A stretch of DNA of 36,941 nt. Origin: an uncultured Bacilli bacterium (GTDB taxonomy: Bacteria; Bacillota_I; Bacilli_A; RFN20; CAG-449). The DNA is taken from positions 1 through 36,941 of the forward strand of contig CANQWG010000009.1 in NCBI GenBank assembly GCA_947627505.1. The letters run 5' to 3'. The notes under the pieces are model-generated. The model saw only the letters and a program-made list of their open reading frames with translations. It had not been told where the DNA came from and did not search any database. This document shows, one piece after another, positions 7,612 to 15,820 of the stretch (its first letter is position 1; each line of letters begins with the position of its first letter). A program made the translations under genes and the position numbers.

Positions 7612-10284
7612 TTATGAAATTGTGTCTAAGATAACAAGTTTTTTTACTTTTTTTAAAGACAATATTTCCAAAATTATCATCAAAAAAGCAGCAAATAAGA
7701 AGATTTGATAATTAACGCAAAGTATTTTAAACAAATTGGTACTTTTAGTAATAAAAGCAGAAATCACATTAACAATCAGATAAGCTAATACGATGCAAAT
7801 GCAAAGAGGAAAAGTTAGTAATCCGCTTATTGAATTTTTTGAAAAACCTAGGGAACGGAAAATAGCAATATTTCGCTTTTGTTTTTCAAAGGCATCCTTG
7901 CTTTCGTAAATAACTAAAACGATAGTACTAGCAATAAAAAGCACCTTAAAAATAGCAACAAGGTATTTAATAAATAGCGATAAGTCATCTATACTTTTTT
8001 TGACACCAATCATACCATTGGAAATGGCATAGTTTGGAAACTCTTCTTTTAACCTATCTAAAATTCCTACAACATTTGAAGAAGCATCAATTTGTACAAA
8101 TAAATCACTTATTACCAATTGATATGGATTTTGCAAATATTTAATTAATGGATAAGCCAACAGCCAAAGCGGTTCATGTGCGATAAATGACTCTTCCTCA
8201 TCGCATATTCCTACAATCGTCAACTCACTTTCAATAAAATGATTTTTTATTTTATCTTCTACTATCAATGAATTATCCTGATAGGCGACATATAATTTAT
8301 GACCAATCAGTTCATTTACATTTTTATTTTTAGACAATTTTGTTGCACATCCCTTTGAAATAACTATTTCATCAATTTGTTTAGCTTTATCACCGATAAT
8401 TTTTTTGATATTTTGGTTGTGAAAATTAAAAAAGTCTTTTTCGTAAATATTCCCGATATGTCCATTTAACACATTTTCATAATGTTGTAATTCGACATTT
8501 AAATCTTCAACACTTCTTTGATCGATTAAATTTGTAAGACTTTCATTATTGCTGGAAATATAATATGGTCGATTAAATCCAGATAATGAAAATGGTGTTA
8601 AATAAGAATAAAAATCCATAATCGAAAACTGATAAAAATCAACATAATCAAACGCATCAAGTTTTTTTATCGCTTTTAAAATATCCCCTTTATAATAATT
8701 TTCTATTGTTACAAAAAATCTTACTTTATCTTTAAAAAAATATGGATTCAGTAAATAATTCTGATATTTATCATTTATAAAAAAATCTTCAAAAAATGCA
8801 AAAGAAGAATTTGGCGTGGGTTCGATATAATAAGTTTTTTTTAAAGTCCATGGATATATTTCTTTTCTTGCCAAATCTAACGAAGAAGGCAATTGCATCA
8901 TATTTTCAAAAACCAGTTCATTAAAAAACGGATTGCTATGAAAAATTTGTAATCTATCGCAAGGCACTAATTCTTTGATTAAGAATAAATTTTGATCGTC
9001 ATAATGCCACGAATTATTTTTTACTTTTAAGCATGCATGCAAATTATTTTTTTTAATAATATCATTTAATTTTTCAAAACTTTGAGCGTTTAGATTAAGC
9101 GTCGATTCAATTAAACTTTTTTCTTGCTCAGTGATTCCTAAAATGATTTCATTATCTTTTAAATCTGAAGTGTCTAGCTCTGTTATTAATTCAAACTCAT
9201 TGATAGCATCAACACCATCTGTCAATAAAAATTCTTTTTGGCCATCAATTAGACATAAGTCGTTTTGATCGACAAAAAAGCTTGAAATTTCGGTCAAATA
9301 ATAAGTACCAATTCTAGATATATTTTGAAAATCATTTCTTATTTCATCTATCAAATAGCGATTTGCCGATATTTTAGAAGGATCTTGATCTACACTAATA
9401 TCGTGATTCATTATCGCATAATTTGCTTCGCTCATTCCATTAAATTGTTGATTTATAGTCTCTTGCATTGAATAATTGATCATATCTGAAAAGCCAATTA
9501 CTACAAAACATAAAAGCAAGCAAAAAAATGAGAAATAATATTTCATTTTTTGTTTTTTAATCAATGCAATAAAAAGTTTTTTTTGAATGTTAAACGGAAG
9601 AAAATTTTTATTTTTAGTTTTAATAATCTTATTAGTTAAATCTAAAGGCTTTCGATAGTTTGCCTTAAGATGATGATTTTCGATGGAAATTAAAAGAGTT
9701 GCATCGGTTGTAAATAGTTCTTCTTCATGTGTTACTATTAAAATCAAAAGCTTTTCACTTAAGTTTTTTAACAATTTTAAAAGCATAATTTTATTTTCTT
9801 GATCCAAAGAAGAGGTAGGTTCATCGCATAATATGATTTTTGCGCCTGATGCTAATGCTCTTGCAATCGCTACTCGTTGCTTTTCACCTCCTGAAAGTAA
9901 CGCACATTTTTGATTGATTATTGTTGTTAAATTTAAATCCTCAATAATGGAGTTTAAATCTTTAGTATTTTTACGATTTTTTATTAGAATATTTTGTTTC
10001 ACCGATATTTCTTCAATTAGCGAATAATTTTGAAAAACAAAACCGATATTATTAAAAACAAAAAGATCTAAGTCAATGTCTTTTATTTTTTTCATTGAAA
10101 TGCCGTCGATGATTATGTCGCCCTGATAATCACGATTTAGTTGACCAATGATAGATAGTAAAGTCGTTTTCCCAGTGCCCGATTCACCTTTTAGCACTAC
10201 TAATCCCGATGATGGTAAAACTAAATTACCATCTTTTATTATCGTTTCTTTGTATCGTTTGTTAATTCTTTGTAACTTTATCAT
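7612..10284 (-). CDS. ABC transporter, fused ATPase and FtsX/MacB-type permease (second subunit)
   Basis: An 890-residue protein with an N-terminal ABC ATPase (Walker A GESGTGKT at about 33-40, Q-loop FQNYSL, signature LSGGEKQ at about 130, Walker B IILCDEPT at about 151, H-loop VTHEE). A first membrane helix follows (about 250-270), then roughly 500 residues outside the membrane and three more helices (about 775-880), the four-helix layout of FtsX/MacB permeases. The frame opens at 10320, but the ATG at 10284 is chosen: it overlaps the previous stop as ATGA and GAGGA lies seven bases upstream. MacB-type proteins transmit mechanical force across the membrane and handle peptides, lipoproteins or antibiotics. 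The substrate here is unknown. It probably pairs with the product of the preceding gene. Confidence 0.88.
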   Translation of the reverse strand: MIKLQRINKRYKETIIKDGNLVLPSSGLVVLKGESGTGKTTLLSIIGQLNRDYQGDIIIDGISMKKIKDIDLDLFVFNNIGFVFQNYSLIEEISVKQNILIKNRKNTKDLNSIIEDLNLTTIINQKCALLSGGEKQRVAIARALASGAKIILCDEPTSSLDQENKIMLLKLLKNLSEKLLILIVTHEEELFTTDATLLISIENHHLKANYRKPLDLTNKIIKTKNKNFLPFNIQKKLFIALIKKQKMKYYFSFFCLLLCFVVIGFSDMINYSMQETINQQFNGMSEANYAIMNHDISVDQDPSKISANRYLIDEIRNDFQNISRIGTYYLTEISSFFVDQNDLCLIDGQKEFLLTDGVDAINEFELITELDTSDLKDNEIILGITEQEKSLIESTLNLNAQSFEKLNDIIKKNNLHACLKVKNNSWHYDDQNLFLIKELVPCDRLQIFHSNPFFNELVFENMMQLPSSLDLARKEIYPWTLKKTYYIEPTPNSSFAFFEDFFINDKYQNYLLNPYFFKDKVRFFVTIENYYKGDILKAIKKLDAFDYVDFYQFSIMDFYSYLTPFSLSGFNRPYYISSNNESLTNLIDQRSVEDLNVELQHYENVLNGHIGNIYEKDFFNFHNQNIKKIIGDKAKQIDEIVISKGCATKLSKNKNVNELIGHKLYVAYQDNSLIVEDKIKNHFIESELTIVGICDEEESFIAHEPLWLLAYPLIKYLQNPYQLVISDLFVQIDASSNVVGILDRLKEEFPNYAISNGMIGVKKSIDDLSLFIKYLVAIFKVLFIASTIVLVIYESKDAFEKQKRNIAIFRSLGFSKNSISGLLTFPLCICIVLAYLIVNVISAFITKSTNLFKILCVNYQIFLFAAFLMIILEILSLKKVKKLVILDTIS

Positions 10285-12218
10285 ATTGAATTCCTCAAAT
10301 AATAAATAGTTTCTTTGCATAAGAATTTTTTTAACGTTAATTTACACATCACGAGCAAAATTAAAATAAAAACACACAATTCAATACTTTGAAGTGAAAT
10401 TATTTGATAATCTAACACTAAATTTAAATTCAGTGTTTTTATAGAAATTTGTTCGACAACATTGAAGAGAGAGTTTTTAACTAATAAAGATATGATTAGC
10501 GCTATGATTTCAAAAATAATAAATTCATATAAAAATGAATTTTCGATTACTTTGTGCTTTATTAACGTCGTTTTCATAATTCCGATTTCTTTTGTAAAAG
10601 CATGTAAATTATTTATAAATAGCAAAAAAGTAATAAAAATCGTGCAAATAATTGCCATAATTTTAAATACTATTAACATTTGTTCAAATGAATGCAATAG
10701 TTCTGCAAGTGACGTTGCACTTGTAATAGCTCTGCTTTGAACAGAAATTTTTCGTGTCATTGATAATTTTTTGTCGTTTAAGTTTTGATATATTTTCTTT
10801 GTTTCAAGTTTTTCGGTAAAAATTAAAAGACTCTCGGTATAGGTCGAACAATTAACTAGATTTAACGTATCATAAAATGAAATATTTTTTCCAAAATAAC
10901 TCTTAAATTTTGTAAGTTGTACAGAATTGAAAAATTTCTTAGCCGCTTGGTAAGAATAATAAATAATCGGATCATTTAAAAACAACGGTTCTTTAATAAC
11001 TTTATTGATTTTAAGCACCGTATCGATTTTTATTTCTTCTTGTAAATTTTGCTTTTCTCCATGATATATAATCTTTTTTTGACATTTTAAAGTAATTTTT
11101 TTATTAGCGATCAAAGTATGTGCCAAATCATTTAAAGTAACAAGTGAAAAATCTTGTATTTCATTATTATCCATTGGCAATAAGCGAATGTTATCGTTTT
11201 TCTTATCGTCTAAATAAATTGAAGCATCAGCAAAAGTTTTTTCAAAGCTAAAATCAAGTTTATACTTATCAGTACCGATGTTAATTTTTATTTCACTTTC
11301 ACTTAGTCGCGATGGCTTAACAATCGCTAAATTATTATCACTTTCATCTATCGCGTCAATTTTTAAAATATTATAATCGCCATATTGTTGATGTTGCAAA
11401 TCAAAATCACTATTGCAAAATGTCGATATTGAACTTACAAAAAATAAACTTAAATATGAAAATGCCAATATAAGAATCATTAATAATTTACAAGCAAAAT
11501 TTTTTAGCCCAAAATACTTTAAACAAGACCATATTTTTTTAGTTTCTAAACTTTTTTGATTCTTAGAAGAGCAAATAAACTTTTTTTGATTCTTTAAAGT
11601 AATTTGTTGATTCTTAAGTTCATAGATAGAATCACCATATTTCTTAGCTAAACGTTGATTATGCGTAATCACAATCACTAGACGTTTAGTTGCTTCATTT
11701 TTTAAAAATCCAAAAACTTCTTCACTATTTCTTTCATCCAACGATCCGGTTGGTTCATCACACAATAAAACATGTGGATTAGAAATGATAGCTTTAACCA
11801 AAGCTACTCTTTGCTTTTCACCACCCGATAAAGTACTGACTTTATGATCTTTTAACTTTTCAATATTAAAAAGTTTTAAGTTTTCATCAATTAATTTTTT
11901 CTTATCTTCTGTTTTTACGTTTTTATTTATTAATCCGAATTTAATATTTTCAAAAACCGTAAGATAATCGAATAATTCAAAATTTTGAAACATCATTGAA
12001 ACATTATTTGTTTCTTGATTTTCATTATTATTGAACATTATTCTACCTTCAAACGTATCAAATCCACACAAACAATTAAAAAAAGTTGACTTCCCACTTC
12101 CCGAAGCTCCTAAAAGTATAATTAGTCCTTCGTTAGAATCAAAAGTAAGATTAATGTCGTTTAAAATTAATCTTTCTCCATAACGTTTGGTTAAATGCTC
12201 AATAATGATTTCGTCCAT
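10281..12218 (-). CDS. ABC transporter, fused ATPase and FtsX/MacB-type permease (first subunit)
   Basis: A 645-residue protein built like its downstream partner but with a smaller external part. The ATPase has Walker A GASGSGKS (37-44), Q-loop FQNFEL, signature LSGGEKQ (130-136), Walker B VLLCDEPTGSLDE (150-162) and H-loop ITHNQ. A first membrane helix lies at about 244-266, an external domain of roughly 250 residues follows, then three helices near the C-terminus. Both ATPase sites look catalytically complete, so a heterodimer with two active sites is likely. The ribosome site AGAGGA sits in the 3' arm of the preceding terminator hairpin, six T residues before the ATG. No two-component system lies nearby, although related peptide-sensing exporters often have one. 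Confidence 0.88.
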   Translation of the reverse strand: MDEIIIEHLTKRYGERLILNDINLTFDSNEGLIILLGASGSGKSTFFNCLCGFDTFEGRIMFNNNENQETNNVSMMFQNFELFDYLTVFENIKFGLINKNVKTEDKKKLIDENLKLFNIEKLKDHKVSTLSGGEKQRVALVKAIISNPHVLLCDEPTGSLDERNSEEVFGFLKNEATKRLVIVITHNQRLAKKYGDSIYELKNQQITLKNQKKFICSSKNQKSLETKKIWSCLKYFGLKNFACKLLMILILAFSYLSLFFVSSISTFCNSDFDLQHQQYGDYNILKIDAIDESDNNLAIVKPSRLSESEIKINIGTDKYKLDFSFEKTFADASIYLDDKKNDNIRLLPMDNNEIQDFSLVTLNDLAHTLIANKKITLKCQKKIIYHGEKQNLQEEIKIDTVLKINKVIKEPLFLNDPIIYYSYQAAKKFFNSVQLTKFKSYFGKNISFYDTLNLVNCSTYTESLLIFTEKLETKKIYQNLNDKKLSMTRKISVQSRAITSATSLAELLHSFEQMLIVFKIMAIICTIFITFLLFINNLHAFTKEIGIMKTTLIKHKVIENSFLYEFIIFEIIALIISLLVKNSLFNVVEQISIKTLNLNLVLDYQIISLQSIELCVFILILLVMCKLTLKKFLCKETIYYLRNSI

Positions 12219-12252
12219 AAAAAATCCTCTATTATATCAATAGAGGACTTTT
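12219..12252 (-). terminator. Terminator of the fhs-folD operon, overlapping the next ribosome site
   Basis: A nine-pair stem (TCCTCTATT with AATAGAGGA; 12225-12233 and 12239-12247) and five-base loop are followed by six T on the minus strand. The 3' arm carries AGAGGA, which is also the ribosome site of the ABC gene starting at 12218. A TATAAT hexamer (12231-12236) lies across the loop and 3' arm, but no good -35 box accompanies it. Confidence 0.8.
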
Positions 12253-12256
12253 TGAA

Positions 12257-12460
12257 TTAATCAGATTTTTTGATGATTTTTTTTGCTTTATTGTTAAATT
12301 CATTGCGTGGCATCATAATGATATTGCCACACCCACAACATTTAATCTTAATATCCGCTCCAAGACGAATGATTTCAAATTGCTTAGAACGAGAACTGCA
12401 AGGATGTGGTTTTCTCATTTCAACAATATCACCAAGACCATATTCGTTATTTTCGATCAT
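12257..12460 (-). CDS. DUF951 small zinc-ribbon-like protein (YyzM family)
   Basis: A conserved Firmicutes protein of 67 residues and unknown function. The hallmark features are all visible: DIVEMRKPHPCSS near the N-terminus, GADIKIKCCGCGN with its cysteine cluster, and IMMPRNEF. The cysteines (PHPC and CCGC) could bind zinc. In Bacillus the equivalent small gene lies near ychF and the origin; here it ends the folate operon and overlaps the end of folD by 14 bases, so translation is probably coupled. A terminator follows directly. Confidence 0.9.
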   Translation of the reverse strand: MIENNEYGLGDIVEMRKPHPCSSRSKQFEIIRLGADIKIKCCGCGNIIMMPRNEFNNKAKKIIKKSD

Positions 12461-13274
12461 GATTATACCTATAACATTTCAAAACATTATCCATCGCCAA
12501 AGCGGAAGTAATCGTTCCAACACCGCCAGGTACTTTGCTGAGCATTTTTACTTTATCGCTAGGAATCACGTCTCCTTTGATTTGATCATCTAAATAATGG
12601 ATTCCGGCATCGACAACTACTGCATTTTCATTCATTAAAGAACTATCAATAAAATGAGGTTTTCCAATAGCGACAACAACAATATCAAAATCCTTCAACA
12701 TTTGATTAAGATTCTTGGTTTTAGAATGAGCGACTGTAACTGTGGCATTACGATTCATCAACATTAAAGCAACTGGTTTTCCGACCGAGATTGATCTACC
12801 GATAATCAATGCTCTTTTACCTTCTATTTCAACGTGATACTCATCAAGCAATTCCATAATCGCTTTAGCGGTTGCCGGTACTAAACTTTCTTTTTCATTG
12901 CGCACTAATCGCCCAAGCATCAAAGAATTCATTGCATCAATATCTTTTTTAGGATCCAAAGCATCGATAATTTTTTGTTCGTCAGCTCCTTTAAATAATG
13001 GTCTAGTAATCAAAACAGCATCGACATCTTGATCTGAATTTAATTCTTTGATCGTATTTAAATAATCCTCCTCACAAGCCTTCATTTTTATTAAGGTAAA
13101 GCGAATTCCTAACTCATTTGCTAATTTTTGCTGAGAAATACAATAACCTTTACTTGATTCATCACTCTCATTTAATAAAACCACTAGATGAGGTGTTTTT
13201 TCCAAAGCTGCAATTTCTTGTTTGACTCGCTCTTTTATTTTTGAAGCCGCATTTTTTCCAATCATCAATTCCAT
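12447..13274 (-). CDS. folD: FolD: methylenetetrahydrofolate dehydrogenase, cyclohydrolase site altered
   Basis: Standard FolD interconverts 10-formyl-, methenyl- and methylene-tetrahydrofolate. The 275-residue fold is intact: KDIDAM (folate site Asp), GRSISVGKP and AHSKT (NADP site), GDV and VPGGVGTITSA. The catalytic loop is unusual. Tyr44 is kept, but the following Lys of the YxxxK motif (Lys54 in E. coli) is Gln48 in the stretch GYCISQQK, and the conserved Gln98 position in ILVQLPLP is Thr90 in VLITRPLF. In human enzyme, changing this Lys to Gln is known to abolish cyclohydrolase while sparing dehydrogenase. The ATG directly follows the fhs stop (TAAATG), with GGAG upstream. Confidence 0.92.
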   Translation of the reverse strand: MELMIGKNAASKIKERVKQEIAALEKTPHLVVLLNESDESSKGYCISQQKLANELGIRFTLIKMKACEEDYLNTIKELNSDQDVDAVLITRPLFKGADEQKIIDALDPKKDIDAMNSLMLGRLVRNEKESLVPATAKAIMELLDEYHVEIEGKRALIIGRSISVGKPVALMLMNRNATVTVAHSKTKNLNQMLKDFDIVVVAIGKPHFIDSSLMNENAVVVDAGIHYLDDQIKGDVIPSDKVKMLSKVPGGVGTITSALAMDNVLKCYRYNHDRK

Positions 13275-14885
13275 TTATAAATTCTCCATTTTTACTGCCG
13301 CTGGAACTTTAGGGAGTCCTGGCATCGTCAAAATATTACCTGTAAGTGGAATGATAAATCTTGCGCCACTTGAAAGATTGACATCACGGATCATCAAATC
13401 AAAGTCACGAGGTGTATTTAAAAGTTGCGGATTATCGCTAAATGATTGCGGAGTTTTGGCCATGCAAATATAAGCATCGCCATAACCCATTTCTATATAT
13501 TTATCGATTTTATTTTTAGCTAACTCAGTGTAATTTACACTTCTTGCACGATATATTTCCTTTGCGATTTTTTCGATTTTATCATAAACATTTTCTTCTT
13601 TTCTATAAAGTGGCATATATCCTTTACCATTAGAATTATTAAGTGCTGCAACAACTTTGTGTGCTAAATCCACCGCTCCTTCTCCACCATTAATGAAACC
13701 ATCTTGGAATGAGACCACATATCCATGTTCTTGACACCAATTCGTTAAAAAGGCAACTTCACTTGGATAATCACTTGCAAAGTGATTAATTGCAACCAAA
13801 GGCTTGATTCCGAATTTTTCAATGTTTTCTAAGTGTTGCTTTAAATTGTTAACACCCAATTTTAAGGCTTCGACATTCTCGACTCCTAAATCTTCAAGTT
13901 TTTGACCGCCATGCATTTTCAAGGCTCTTATGGTGGCAACCATCACTACTAAAGATGGTTTTAATCCGGCTTCTTGACATTTAATATCCAAGAATTTTTC
14001 TGCTCCCAAATCAGCACCAAATCCAGCTTCAGTTACGACGATATCTTTAAGTTTTAATGCCAATTTGGTAGCGATAATAGAATTGCAACCATGTGCAATA
14101 TTAGCAAAAGGGCCACCATGAACAAGGCATGGGTTGTTTTCCCCGGTTTGAATCAAATTAGGCTTTAAAGCTTCCTTCATCAATTTCATAATCGCATTGG
14201 AGATCTTCAAATCCTTAACCTTAATAGGTTTATCCTCATAAGAATAAGCGACAATGATTTCATTTACCCGACGTTTAAAATCTTCTTTAGACGTTGCTAA
14301 ACACAATACCGCCATCATTTCACTAGCAACAGTGATTATAAAACCATCATCACGTTCAACACCATTTTTTTCTCCGATACCGACCCTAATTTCTCGAAGG
14401 GCTCGGTCATTCATATCCAAAGCACGTTTCCATACAACTTTTGTCGGATCAATCCCTAATTCATTGCCTTGAAAAATATGATTATCGATAATAGCCGAAA
14501 TAAGGTTAATCGAACTTGTCAAAGCATGCATATCACCGGTGAAGTGAAGGTTAATATCTTCGCTAGGCTCAATTGTTACTTTGCCACCACCGGTAGCGCC
14601 TCCTTTTATACCAAAAACCGGTCCTAAAGAAGGTTCTCTTAAAGCGAGCATCACCGAAGCCCCGATTCGATTCAATCCTTCCGTTAAAGCGATCGATGTC
14701 GTGGTTTTTCCTTCTCCAGCTTTTGTCGGAGTGATGGCTGTTACTAATACTAATTGACCATCTTTTCTATCTTTTAATTCATCGAGTAGCGATAGATCTA
14801 TTTTTCCCTTGTATTTTCCATAAGGTTCTAAATATTTTTGATTAATGCCGGCTTTAGCGGCAATATTATAAATCTCTTCTAACAT
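13275..14885 (-). CDS. fhs: Formate-tetrahydrofolate ligase
   Basis: ATP-dependent synthesis of 10-formyl-THF from formate and THF, supplying one-carbon units for purines and for initiator fMet-tRNA. The 536-residue protein has the P-loop TPTKAGEGKTTT (about residues 52-63), EPSLGPVFGIKGGATGGG, and PCLVHGGPFANIAHGCNS, all diagnostic; it is slightly shorter than the usual 556. AGGAGGG precedes the ATG by a few bases, the strongest ribosome site in the neighbourhood. TATGAT with a weak TTAAAC 17 bases upstream, in the gap after miaA, may give it its own promoter. It is followed without spacer by folD, forming a one-carbon operon. Confidence 0.97.
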   Translation of the reverse strand: MLEEIYNIAAKAGINQKYLEPYGKYKGKIDLSLLDELKDRKDGQLVLVTAITPTKAGEGKTTTSIALTEGLNRIGASVMLALREPSLGPVFGIKGGATGGGKVTIEPSEDINLHFTGDMHALTSSINLISAIIDNHIFQGNELGIDPTKVVWKRALDMNDRALREIRVGIGEKNGVERDDGFIITVASEMMAVLCLATSKEDFKRRVNEIIVAYSYEDKPIKVKDLKISNAIMKLMKEALKPNLIQTGENNPCLVHGGPFANIAHGCNSIIATKLALKLKDIVVTEAGFGADLGAEKFLDIKCQEAGLKPSLVVMVATIRALKMHGGQKLEDLGVENVEALKLGVNNLKQHLENIEKFGIKPLVAINHFASDYPSEVAFLTNWCQEHGYVVSFQDGFINGGEGAVDLAHKVVAALNNSNGKGYMPLYRKEENVYDKIEKIAKEIYRARSVNYTELAKNKIDKYIEMGYGDAYICMAKTPQSFSDNPQLLNTPRDFDLMIRDVNLSSGARFIIPLTGNILTMPGLPKVPAAVKMENL

Positions 14886-14932
14886 AACTACCCTCCTATT
14901 TTCATTTTATTTTTATGTATCATACCATAGAG

Positions 14933-15820
14933 TTAATCATGGTTTAACTTATTTATGCAAAAATCGTAAGCTTCTTTCTTTGAACTAAACCAATTAACTA
15001 TAAACTGATTTTTAAAATATGTGTATTGTCTTCTAGCATAAGCGTGAGATTTATGCTTGATATGCTCGACAATTAAAGCAGTTGATTCATTATTTTCGTT
15101 TCCGATTATAAAATCTTTGTATCCAATCGCTTGAAAAGCCTTATGATTACTTCCATATTTTGCAACCAACATCTGAACTTCTTTCTCTAGACCTTTTTCA
15201 ATCATATTGTCGACTCGTCGATCAATATCCTGATATAATTTTTGTCGTTCGACTTCAAGTCCTACAAAACATACATCGTAAATAGGCTGATGATGTTGCC
15301 TTTCGATTAATGCTGATTTTTTTTCTCCACGCATCAAATAAATTTCAATTGCTCTAAGTACCCTTTTGCGGTTGTTCATATGAATTTTAGAGGCTTCTAT
15401 AGGATCGATCTTCGATAACTTTTCATAAAGTTCTTCGTTATTCAAACATTCATATTCACTCATATCAACTTTTTGTTCTTGCAATTGCAAATCAAAATCA
15501 AAAAGCGCCGCTTTTAAATACATTCCGGTTCCCCCAACGATGATGATAGGAACATTTCTTTTCGACAATTCTGCGATTTTATTTCTGGCATCAACTTGAT
15601 AATTAAACGCTGAATAATCTTGATCGGGATTAACAAATGAAAAGAGATGATGTGGTACACTTTTCATTTCCATTTCACTTGGTTTTGCCGTACCGATATT
15701 CATATCCTTATAGATTTGAAAAGCATCACCATTGATAATTTCGCCATGAACCGTTTTCGCCACTTCAATCGCTAAAGCACTTTTCCCGACACCGGTTGGA
15801 CCAACGATACAAATTATCAT
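14933..15820 (-). CDS. miaA: tRNA dimethylallyltransferase
   Basis: Transfers the dimethylallyl group to A37 of tRNAs reading codons that start with U; MiaB, encoded upstream at 21107-22555, then adds the methylthio group. The 295-residue protein opens with the P-loop IVGPTGVGKSALA (residues 4-16), has GDAFQIYKDMNIGTAKPS with the catalytic Asp, and IIVGGTGMYLKAAL. The normal family length is about 300. Start and stop are clear: the ATG overlaps the mutL stop in a four-base TCAT on the plus strand. No terminator separates it from fhs. Confidence 0.97.
   Translation of the reverse strand: MIICIVGPTGVGKSALAIEVAKTVHGEIINGDAFQIYKDMNIGTAKPSEMEMKSVPHHLFSFVNPDQDYSAFNYQVDARNKIAELSKRNVPIIIVGGTGMYLKAALFDFDLQLQEQKVDMSEYECLNNEELYEKLSKIDPIEASKIHMNNRKRVLRAIEIYLMRGEKKSALIERQHHQPIYDVCFVGLEVERQKLYQDIDRRVDNMIEKGLEKEVQMLVAKYGSNHKAFQAIGYKDFIIGNENNESTALIVEHIKHKSHAYARRQYTYFKNQFIVNWFSSKKEAYDFCINKLNHD

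Noticed and set aside
10462-10740. Plus-strand hydrophobic frame inside the first ABC gene
   Set aside because: It mirrors the membrane-helix codons of the real gene and has no ribosome site or homology.
12231-12236. TATAAT in the terminator as promoter of the ABC operon
   Set aside because: No acceptable -35 box at 15-18 bases, and a start from it would leave a leader of about six bases without the ribosome site.
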